From Gemmatimonadota bacterium (GTDB lineage Bacteria > GCA-2686955): DNA of 16,307 nucleotides. The notes under the pieces were generated by a model, which was given only the letters and a program-made list of their open reading frames with translations, had not been told where the DNA came from and searched no databases. The position numbers were made by a program, and so were the translations under genes. The DNA is taken from the NCBI GenBank assembly GCA_002686955.1, contig NYZA01000270.1, positions 1-16,307 on the forward strand, written 5' to 3'. Within the stretch, counting starts at the first letter, position 1, and each line of letters starts with the position of its first letter. Positions 8,124-15,575 of the stretch are shown here, in pieces.

Positions 8124-10577
8124 ATGGAACTCCGCGTTGCACCGATCGGGCCGTCTGTTGCCGGGTCGCTTCTGGCATACGCCGCGATGCTTCCGAGTGG
8201 AACGGCCACGACTCTCCACGTTCCCAGCGAGTTCGCGACGATTCAGTCCGCCATCGACGCTGCGACTCATGGGGATACAGCTCTGGTTCATCCCGGAACC
8301 TACGTCGAGACACTCGATTTTCTTGGTAAGGAGATCGTGGTCAGCGGAACCGCACCTTCCGACTCGATCGTGGTCGCGGGCACCGTAGTGGACGCCGGCG
8401 GCGCCGGCAGCGTTGTGCGCTTCGATAGCGGAGAAGGACCTGATGCGCTGATCACTGGCCTCACTCTGACCGGAGGCTCGGGGACCGCCCTGGGTGGCGA
8501 GGGCTCCTACGCCGGTGGCGGGATCTACTGCTTCGAATCCAGTCCTACGGTGCGCCGGTGTGTCGTATCAGAGAATGAAGCCTGGTGCGGCGGCGGCATC
8601 TGCCTGTGGCGTTCGAATGCCACGATCGACTCATGCACGATCATCGGCAACTGGGGAACTGGTCTCGACACGGCGAGCGGCGGTGGGATTGCCTGTGTGG
8701 ATTCGTGCGCACCGCTCATCGAGGAATCGCTCATCGTCGGCAATAACAACAACAACGGATTCGGCGGTGGTGTGGCCGTGCTTTGGGGTGCCTCTCCACT
8801 GTTGCGCGGGTGTGAAATTCGAGACAACCGAACATCAGGCAACAACTTCGTCGGAGGTGGAATCGGCTTTTTCGAAAGCGAGGGTGCCCTGCTGGATCGG
8901 TGCAGGATCGAGCAAAACGCGATTTCCCCTCACAGCTACACTCGCGGACTCGGGATCGGGGGCCTTCTCTCTACCGCCCTCATCCGGGACTCGGAGATCG
9001 TCAACCATCGAGACTACTGGGCCGCCGCCCTCTACTGGAAGGGTTCCTACTTGGCCATCGAATCGTGCCGGATCGCAGACAACAGGCACGGCATCTGGTG
9101 CGACGAATCGATCGTCGAAGTGACCGACACACGGATTGAAGACAACACCTTTACGCATGGCCGTGCCGCCGGCATCGATGCAACCGATTCGATCCTGCAT
9201 CTGTCGCGTTGTACGATTCGTCGGAACTTCCCATACTACTCGGAATCGAAGGGAGGGGGAATCTCTCTCTCGGGCGGAGAGCTCCATGTGATCGACAGCG
9301 ACATCCGCGACAATGGATCGTACTACGGCGGTGGTGCGCATGTACAGGGCGCCGAGCTCGTGCGCATGACGCGATGCCAGGTCACCGGTAATGGAGCCGT
9401 GGCCGGCGGAGGATTCTCGCTCTCTGAAGTGGCGACGGTCGTGATCGAAGATTGCGCGTTCAGAGACAACCGTGCAATTGGGTACTACGGAGGTGCGGGC
9501 GGGGCCATCTGGATCGATTCGAGCCGCACTATCGATCTCGATCGATGCACATTGGAGCACAACGAAGCCGCGCTCCGGGGTGGTGGGGCGTCGCTGCGTG
9601 GAACAGATGTTCGCGTCCACGGATGCAGGTTCGTCGACAACAGGACCGTCGGAACCCACTGGAATCCAGGGCAGAGTGGAGGTGGATTGCAGGTTGAAGG
9701 TGGTCGCGTCTCACTGGAATCGTGTGTGTTCGCGGGGAATGAGGCTGACTTGGCAGGGGGAGGCGTCTCGGGCTTTGCCGACACACTCGTAGTCGCAAAC
9801 TGCGAAGTTCGCAACAACACCCTGGTCAACAATGACACGAACGTCATGGGTGGGGGGCTGTATCTAGTCGCCGCGGACTCCCTGTACATTGCGAAGAGCG
9901 TGGTTTCCGGCAATAGCTCCGCCAACTATGGGGGTGGAGTCTATGCAAGCGCACCGTTTGTACTAATCAAGCACAGCAGCGTCGTCGACAACGATGTTCG
10001 AGGCGTCGGGACCGGCTACTACGGTGGGGGAGGGTTATGCATCACCGGCGAGAGGGTCGTGGCTATCAGAAACAGCACAGTTTTGCGAAATCGCGCGGGC
10101 GCGGGTGGCGGAATCACGAGCTTCGCCAACGAGACACGGATCGAAAACAGCGCTATCTCGGGCAACATCTCTTTGGATGACGATACGGCGGCCGTCTACG
10201 GTGTCGGCTGGGACAACTCATTCCAGGTGAGGAATACCATCGTCTGGGGCAACACCGGCGCCCAGATCGCCGGTTGGAACCCCGACGGCATCCACATACG
10301 TTACAGCAACATCGAAGCAGGCTGGCCAGGTGAGGGGAATATCGACGAAGATCCGCGCTTTCGCGCCCGCGGCGCCTACGAGGCCCTCTTGGCCCCCGGC
10401 TCCCGATGCATCGATTCGGGTGATCCCGAGCTCGAGGATGGCGTTTCCGACGATCACCGCCTCTGGCCGGATCGGTATCGCAATGCCGCGAGAAGCGACA
10501 TGGGGGCATACGGCGGTCCCTGGAACTACGGGTGGCTTCCGCCTCTTGCTCCCGCGGAATCTCGGGTGACTCGATGA
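8124..10577 (+). CDS. Secreted right-handed parallel beta-helix protein (intact paralog 1)
   Basis: 817 residues from the ATG at 8124. The N-terminus has a hydrophobic signal sequence ending near LPSGTA, followed by TTLHVPSEFATIQSAIDAA and VHPGTYVETLDFLGK, the standard opening of pectin-lyase-like parallel beta-helix proteins. The middle is a long run of coils with the recurring pattern GGGI/GGGL, then a small-residue turn, then C-x-I/V-x-x-N, for example CVVSENEAWCGGGICL and CEIRDNRTSGNNFVGGGI. The end is IEAGWPGEGNIDEDPRF and SDMGAYGGPWNYGW, a typical closing of these extracellular proteins. No catalytic residues, membrane anchor or sorting domain are recognised, so it may be a surface adhesin, a polysaccharide-binding protein or a lyase. 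It shares its N- and C-terminal sequences with the broken gene at 12179-14503, so the two are paralogs. Confidence 0.85.
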   Translation: MELRVAPIGPSVAGSLLAYAAMLPSGTATTLHVPSEFATIQSAIDAATHGDTALVHPGTYVETLDFLGKEIVVSGTAPSDSIVVAGTVVDAGGAGSVVRFDSGEGPDALITGLTLTGGSGTALGGEGSYAGGGIYCFESSPTVRRCVVSENEAWCGGGICLWRSNATIDSCTIIGNWGTGLDTASGGGIACVDSCAPLIEESLIVGNNNNNGFGGGVAVLWGASPLLRGCEIRDNRTSGNNFVGGGIGFFESEGALLDRCRIEQNAISPHSYTRGLGIGGLLSTALIRDSEIVNHRDYWAAALYWKGSYLAIESCRIADNRHGIWCDESIVEVTDTRIEDNTFTHGRAAGIDATDSILHLSRCTIRRNFPYYSESKGGGISLSGGELHVIDSDIRDNGSYYGGGAHVQGAELVRMTRCQVTGNGAVAGGGFSLSEVATVVIEDCAFRDNRAIGYYGGAGGAIWIDSSRTIDLDRCTLEHNEAALRGGGASLRGTDVRVHGCRFVDNRTVGTHWNPGQSGGGLQVEGGRVSLESCVFAGNEADLAGGGVSGFADTLVVANCEVRNNTLVNNDTNVMGGGLYLVAADSLYIAKSVVSGNSSANYGGGVYASAPFVLIKHSSVVDNDVRGVGTGYYGGGGLCITGERVVAIRNSTVLRNRAGAGGGITSFANETRIENSAISGNISLDDDTAAVYGVGWDNSFQVRNTIVWGNTGAQIAGWNPDGIHIRYSNIEAGWPGEGNIDEDPRFRARGAYEALLAPGSRCIDSGDPELEDGVSDDHRLWPDRYRNAARSDMGAYGGPWNYGWLPPLAPAESRVTR

Positions 10578-10920
10578 TGTCGAGACGATTCCGGGGCCAT
10601 CAGAGGGCCATGTCAGGCGCTGGGGCGCGGATCCTCTCGGGCCGGATCGTAAGGGTTCGCGCAAGAGTAGTTTGCTATTCTGGCATCCCATCTGCGGCAC
10701 ATCTCCGGCCGATCGGCAAGCCCCGAAATCCTCGAAATAGCGCTGCTATTCCTCCGGTTTCGGAGCTCACCGATCTCTACGAATTCAACACCGAAGTAGA
10801 TCCAAACGAAAGAAACCCGAGAAGAGCACTGCAAAGAACTCTACGCCCCAAATCACAGATGCTGCAATTGTGTTTGCGCGCCGCCACCCCGCGCGCTCTG
10901 TGTCATGCCTGGCACACACG
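10578..10920. other. Convergent intergenic region
   Basis: It lies between the ends of the beta-helix gene (+) and the dehydrogenase gene (-). Apart from the stem-loop at 10723-10763 I see no gene or repeat. The heptamer GCTATTC occurs twice, near 10672 and 10745. Confidence 0.5.
10723..10763. terminator. Probable bidirectional terminator stem-loop
   Basis: AATAGC (10736-10741) and GCTATT (10745-10750) pair around a 3-base loop, inside an outer pair CCGAAA (10723-10728) and TTTCGG (10758-10763) with an imperfect middle. Its place between two convergent genes suits a shared terminator. There is no long T-tract on either side. Confidence 0.45.
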
Positions 10921-12066
10921 TCAGCTCCGCCGAACCCGCACCTCAATCCCGCGGCGGGGCAGCTCGTCGACGACGTGGGTGGAATCGAGCGCGAGCTCCA
11001 GTGGCACGGCACCGGGGGCAAGACGCCCGTGGGCCATGGCGATCACGCCGATCGACGCGGGGAAGGCCGTCATCCGCTCCATTGCGGAAAAGTCTGTCTC
11101 CTCGTCGTGATGGTCGATGATATCGATCTCGCATGAACCGCCATCCCCTTCGCAAACCACCCTCAGCACGACCAGATCGCGGTCGCCGGGGAAGTCCAGG
11201 GCGCGGCGGGCGAGCGTGTGGAAGACGGAGCGGGGGACGACCTCCATGCCCTCGACCTCCACCGGTTCGAGATCGAGAAACCCCATATCGCGGAGTGTCT
11301 TCATGCGCTCGAAATGTCCGGGGTAACGCAGGGTCTTGTAGTCGAAATCGGCGATCCGACCGGCGAGGGACCAGGGACAGGTCGAGGTGCCGCCGCTCGT
11401 GGTGAACGCTTCGAGGCGCCCGATCGGTTTCGGGAAGTCGACCGTCTCGAGCTCGGAAAAGGTGTCGATCTCCTCCCGGCGGCCATCGCGCAGAACGACC
11501 GCCTTGCCGAAATACTCGTTGGTGAGCCCTTCGACGCTGAACACCAGCTTGTAGCCGAGTGGAGGGCGAGGATCCTGGGGAAGTCCACCGCAACGGATTC
11601 GCACCGAGCGGGGGGAGTCGACCCGGTCCATCGCGTAAACCGCGAGGCTGTTTCCGAGCCCCGGGGCCAGTCCCAGATCGGGGAGGACGGTGACTCCGGC
11701 GGCCGCCGCCAGATCGTGGAGCTCGAGCTCCGCGCGAACGATCTCGGTGTTGCCGCCGAGATCGCCGAAGCTGGAACCGACATCGACGGCGGCCTCCGCG
11801 AGGCCGAGGTTCAGGTGATAGGGCGCCGCGGAGAGGGTGGCCTTCGAGCCCGCCAGAGCGTCGCGCACACCGACCGGATCGCGCGCGTCGATCGTGCCGG
11901 GCCTTGCTAGGTCGCCCTCGACGAGTCGGTTGATCCGATCCGCCGCGGCTTCGGCCCGCTCGGAATCGACATCGAGCATCCGGATTTCATCGGCGCCCGC
12001 GAATCGGGCCATATCGTATCCGGCCGCGGTGCCCTGCATGCCCGCGCCGATGATGGTCAGCCTCAT
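10921..12066 (-). CDS. Saccharopine dehydrogenase-family oxidoreductase, L-lysine 6-dehydrogenase-like
   Basis: 381 residues, with AAGGAGA (12075-12081) eight bases before the ATG. The N-terminal Rossmann fold is clear: LTIIGAGMQG (3-12) for dinucleotide binding and an acidic end of strand two, MLDVDSERA (30-38). The catalytic half has PDLGLAPGLGNSLA (129-142), FSVEGLTNEYFG (176-187), SGGTST (224-229) and DYKTLRYPGH (242-251). This order and spacing, and the length of about 380, fit L-lysine 6-dehydrogenase and its relatives better than the larger saccharopine dehydrogenases. The likely reaction is NAD(P)-linked oxidation of lysine or a related amino acid in the cytoplasm. The substrate is inferred. 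It is divergent from the second beta-helix gene with a 112-base gap. A decayed copy of its 3' end lies at 6430-6656. Confidence 0.87.
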   Translation of the reverse strand: MRLTIIGAGMQGTAAGYDMARFAGADEIRMLDVDSERAEAAADRINRLVEGDLARPGTIDARDPVGVRDALAGSKATLSAAPYHLNLGLAEAAVDVGSSFGDLGGNTEIVRAELELHDLAAAAGVTVLPDLGLAPGLGNSLAVYAMDRVDSPRSVRIRCGGLPQDPRPPLGYKLVFSVEGLTNEYFGKAVVLRDGRREEIDTFSELETVDFPKPIGRLEAFTTSGGTSTCPWSLAGRIADFDYKTLRYPGHFERMKTLRDMGFLDLEPVEVEGMEVVPRSVFHTLARRALDFPGDRDLVVLRVVCEGDGGSCEIDIIDHHDEETDFSAMERMTAFPASIGVIAMAHGRLAPGAVPLELALDSTHVVDELPRRGIEVRVRRS

Positions 12067-12166
12067 CGAAATTGTCTCCTTCGGGTCGACATGGAGAGCG
12101 CGATTCTACTCTCCGCCCGGAAACTTGGTTACGCTGTTCGCACATCACAATAGTGGACTCGCCCTC

Positions 12167-12174
12167 GAGGAGGT
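12167..12174 (+). promoter_or_regulatory. Strong ribosome binding site of the second beta-helix gene
   Basis: GAGGAGGT ends four bases before the ATG at 12179, which is followed directly by a signal peptide. It fixes the start and shows that the translation start is still in good condition, although the gene carries two in-frame TGA codons. Confidence 0.8.
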
Positions 12175-12478
12175 AGCCATGAAGCCGCTGGATCTCACTT
12201 TGATCGCCACGCTCCTCTTTCTCGGCCCCGTCCACCCCCGCGCCGCGACGATTCACGTGCCGAGCGATGCCCCCACGATTCAGGGCGCCATCGACACCGC
12301 CATCGACGGCGACATCGTGGTGGTACACCCCGGCACCTATATCGAGACCCTGAACTTCCTCGGGAAAGGGGTCGTCGTCACCGGGACCGCTCCCCGGGAT
12401 TCGACGGTCGTGGCTCGCACGGTGGTCGATGCGATGGCGAGCGAGGAAGAGCCGGCGAGTGTCGTGACTTTCGAGTCG

Positions 12479-12481
12479 TGA
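12479..12481 (+). other. First in-frame TGA, at a glycine position
   Basis: The codons read TTC GAG TCG TGA GAG AGC. The paralog at 8124 has FDSGEG then ITGLTL, where this gene has FES-stop-ES then LAGLTL. The stop falls on the Gly. The frame stays open and beta-helix-like on both sides. Confidence 0.85.
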
Positions 12482-13276
12482 GAGAGCTCGACTTCGGTGC
12501 TCGCGGGTCTGACCTTGATCGGTGGCACGGGGAGGTTGATGTCGCTCGCGCATTTCGGAGAAGCGCGCACGGTCGGTGGCGGCGTGGCCTGCCTCAATGC
12601 TTCCAAGCCCCGTCTCTCGCATCTGATCGTACGCGACAACCGAACCCTCGGAGACAGCTGGGGCGCAGGCGGCGGCGTCTACTGTAGCGATTCCTCCGAT
12701 CCAACACTTACCAGCTGCACCATCACAGGGAACCACGCTTCTACATACGGGGGAGGGCGCTACTGCTTTTATTCATCTCCGACTCTGCGGGAGTGCACGA
12801 TCGTTGGCAACGACTCCAAGTATCAAGGCGGCGGAGTCGATTGCTACTACTCTTCTGCAACGCTAACCGACTGCGCCATCAATGCCAACAGTAGCTGGAG
12901 GCAAGGTGGCGGAGTCTACAGCGTGGACTCTGCGCCAAGCCTCACCAACTGCACGATCATTGGCAGCTCCGGCGTGGAAGACGGTGGCGGCCTTTTTCTC
13001 ATTCGCTCCTCGCCGCGCCTTTTCGGCTGCACAATAGCGGGCAACTCAAGTACCGACAACGGTGGCGCACTCTACTGCGCGGGTTCCTCGCCGATTTTTA
13101 CGAACTGCACCATCACGGGAAACTCGGCGGAACGGGATGGAGACGGGCTCTACCTCAGCTCCGGTGACGGGTCGACCTTCACGAACTGCATCATATGGGA
13201 CAATGCGCAACAGGAGATCTTCTCTCTATCGGGCACCACGTACTTCGCCTTCTGCGATATCGAAGGGGGTTGGGAG

Positions 13277-13279
13277 TGA
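13277..13279 (+). other. Second in-frame TGA, at a glycine position
   Basis: The codons read TGG GAG TGA GAA GGA AAT ATC. The paralog has GWPGEGNI and module two of the same gene has GWAGEGNI, so the stop replaces a Gly conserved in both. Both TGA sites share the hexamer GTGAGA. Confidence 0.85.
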
Positions 13280-14503
13280 GAAGGAAATATCGACCAGAAT
13301 CCCCGCTTTTGCGATGCAACCTGCGGGGAGTTCCGAGAGCTCGGACTCGCTTTCGATTCGCCATGTCTCGGCACAGGCAAGGGAGGTGCCAATATCGGTG
13401 CATGGCCCAGTAGATGTGAGTACCCACGGGAGATCACGCCGGCAATCATCGAAGTTCCCGCGGACCACGCCACCCTACGCGAAGCCTTTGATTCCGCCTG
13501 TGACAGCGATACTATTCTCGTCGCACCGGGCACGTACGTGGACTCCCGGATCAAGATCCCGAATCTGGAGCTCACGATCCTGGGGTGGGATCCTGAAGAT
13601 CCGGAGATCGTGAACGCAACAGTGCTCGACGGGGGCGGTGAAGACGTCATCATCATGGGGCCCACTCCCCTGTCGAGCGACGCGACGATCTCGGGCATCA
13701 CCATCACCGGGGGCGGCCGGGGAATCTTCTGCAGCGAAACCTCCGCTTCTATCCGGCATTGCGTGATCAAGGGGAACACCGATAGCGGACTCTATTGTTA
13801 CGATGCATCCCCCAGCGTCACGAACTGCATTATATCGGAAAACACAGCCACGAGACATGGAGGCGGCGGAGTCTACTGTATATCTCAATCATCGCCGATC
13901 TTTGCGAATTGCACAATTACCGAGAACTTCGTCCCTGGAGACGGTGGCGGCCTTTTTGTTAGCGGCTCGGCATCGATGCAAAACTGTATTGTCTCGAGGA
14001 ACACAGCGTCGGAGCTCGGCGGGGGACTCTATTGCTACTTCGGTAATACAGCTCTGATGAACTGTACAATTACCGAAAACCGCGCATCGGAAGCGGGCGG
14101 AGGGCTGTACAACAGGCGCGGCGCGCCAATCCTCACCAACTGCATCTTCTGGGGCGACTTCCCGCGGGAGTTCGATGTGGAGGAGGACTCGCTCTCGGTC
14201 ACATATTCCGACATCCAAGGCGGATGGGCCGGCGAAGGAAACATCAGTCGCGACCCCGCTCTCGTCGAGTGGTTGGGATTCGAATCGATGCCGAACCCGA
14301 TCGATCGGTGGATCGGCGACACCTTCACACCGCGATCCTCTTGTATCGACGCTGGCGATCCCTCCATCACCGACGGCATCTCGGATTCCCACCCGAACTG
14401 GCCGAACTGGTATCCCAACGGAACACGGAGTGACATGGGCGCGTACGGCGGACCGGGCAACGGTGGCTGGCTTGGCGGGCAATTCCTTTCCCGGCAACCA
14501 TGA

Positions 14504-14742
14504 TTCGATGCGCAATTCGCCGGCGCTTCTTGAACGCGTGCGTCGGAGCGGATTGCCCGGTCCCAATCGAAGACGAACCACGGGAGTATCTCGCGAAAAC
14601 TGTCGGCTCCACCGACGCTCCAGTCTTCAGGACCGAAAGGCGCCGCGTGCAAATACTGTCATGGCTACGGCTCGAGCATCCCGCTCTCCGGTGGCCGGTG
14701 TTGTACAATGAGCGATCTCCGTGTCGTCTTCCGGCTCCCGCG
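14504..14742. other. Intergenic, no gene seen
   Basis: It follows the second beta-helix gene. Positions 14519-14547 resemble 1152-1177, just beyond the beta-propeller gene; the meaning is unclear. A TACAAT box sits at 14704-14709 without a good -35 partner. Confidence 0.35.
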
Positions 14743-15205
14743 ATGAAGCGACGACCCAGGGGGTGTGAGACCGGCCGGCACGCGAGGAGTCTTCCACGCA
14801 TCCCGCGCGTCTGATTCTCGTCGCCGTGCCGGCGCTCGCGAAACCGCACACCGTCGGCGCCCGCGAGACCAGCGAGATCCTCTTCAACGTTCCCGGCGCC
14901 GAGGTGCAGATCGAGATTCCCTGTAGCTTTGGTCAGCCTCTGGACAGCCACGCTTGGGATGCAGCGCAGGCCGACGATCCCGAAACTCACGGATATATGT
15001 GGGTCGAAGCGCCGACCGATGTCGAGATCGAGCCGATCGGCGAGATCTGGCGCACCATCGGAGCGAAAGCGATGAGGATGCGTTGCTCGCAACTCACTCG
15101 CTCGACAACGCCCTCCGAGCCGGCACCAAGCACGAGCGGGGACGATACCCGACCCGCGGAGTCCCCAGGCGGGGAAGGGCAGCAGAAGCGCCGCCGCGAC
15201 CGTAG
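14743..15205 (+). pseudogene. Small secreted protein, frameshifted, not recognised
   Basis: From the ATG at 14743 the frame reads MKRRPRG, then RHARSLPRIPRV, and stops at 14812-14814. If one base is missing near 14810, it continues as LILVAVPALAKPHTVGARE, giving a textbook signal peptide with an ALA cleavage site. The next ~80 residues have coding-like codon use (ETSEILFNVPGAEVQIEIP, GYMWVEAPTDVEIEPIGEIW). Near 15065-15075 the coding-like signal seems to change frame again (SDEDALLATHSLDNALRAGT), ending at TAG 15203-15205. I do not recognise the family. No Shine-Dalgarno precedes the ATG, though TACAAT at 14704-14709 is a possible -10 box. A 282-residue reading on the opposite strand is probably a shadow of this gene. 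Confidence 0.4.
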
Positions 15206-15575
15206 TCCCCACCATTGTCCCGATCTCGTTCTCCGGCGCGAGGATGTCTTTGCCGTGAAATCGGATCCGACAAAGGAGCTCCTTCGCTTCCTCTCGTCCT
15301 ACGCGACTGGACGCCTCACCCCTCCCCAGCGGTGTTACCGCAGCCCTCTCCTTCTCTTTTGCACCTCGCCAACCGTGGTAGACGGAAATAGCCGGCTCCG
15401 TGCATGAAAGTTGACACCCAGTCGGCTACATCCTCTCCCGGCGGCGCTCAACCCAAAGTTGAAAAACGACTTATCACGTCAAGTGCGATCAGGCGCGCTG
15501 CTTGCGCGTACTGAGGAGAGCCGTGGCGCAAGTCAAGACTCTCGCGCCGATCGTCAACACCAATTGGAGCCTCGC
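15206..15575. other. Intergenic, with one inverted repeat
   Basis: No gene could be supported over these 370 bases. A TTGACA (15411-15416) has no convincing -10 at the right distance. CTTGCGC (15501-15507) and GCGCAAG (15526-15532) form a 7-bp inverted repeat with an 18-base loop, 44 bases upstream of the FG-GAP gene, and could be an operator or leader structure. Confidence 0.4.

Larger units (their letters stand above)
12179..14503 (+). pseudogene. Secreted double-module parallel beta-helix protein interrupted by two in-frame TGA codons (paralog 2)
   Basis: One frame runs from the ATG at 12179 to the TGA at 14501-14503 (775 codons), broken only by TGA at codon 101 (12479-12481) and codon 367 (13277-13279). 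There are no frameshifts and no TAA or TAG. It opens with a signal peptide (MKPLDLTLIATLLFLGPVHPRA), then ATIHVPSDAPTIQGAIDTA and VHPGTYIETLNFLGK, closely matching the gene at 8124. Module one has GGGVYC/CTITGN coils and ends at DIEGGWE-stop-EGNIDQNPRF. Module two restarts near codon 418 (IIEVPADHATLREAFDSA, APGTYVDS), has its own coils, and ends IQGGWAGEGNI and SDMGAYGGPGNGGW. Both TGA codons sit where relatives have Gly, so each could be one G-to-T change of GGA. It is a young pseudogene, a readthrough gene, or a sequence with errors. Reading either of the long open pieces as a separate gene would be wrong. Confidence 0.8.

Noticed and set aside
8835-9659. 274-residue reading on the - strand
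   Set aside because: It lies wholly inside the beta-helix gene, has no recognisable motif, and results from low stop density in GC-rich DNA.
8500-10200. Tandem DNA repeats or a CRISPR-like array in the beta-helix gene
   Set aside because: The GGTGGNGGN-like recurrences are diverged protein coils of irregular spacing, not near-identical repeats with unique spacers.
12479-13279. Selenocysteine at the two TGA codons
   Set aside because: Relatives have Gly and not Cys at both positions, and the protein is a structural beta-helix with no redox motif.
12179-14503. UGA recoded as glycine genome-wide (as in SR1/Gracilibacteria)
   Set aside because: The ATPase, dehydrogenase, beta-propeller and first beta-helix genes all end with TGA at normal family lengths or right after typical closing motifs, and the DNA is GC-rich, unlike those groups. 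A gene-specific effect or error fits better.
14367-15215. 282-residue - strand reading with a hydrophobic N-terminus
   Set aside because: Its start lacks a ribosome binding site, it runs into the beta-helix gene antisense, and the + strand shows a better signal peptide and codon use. Not fully excluded.
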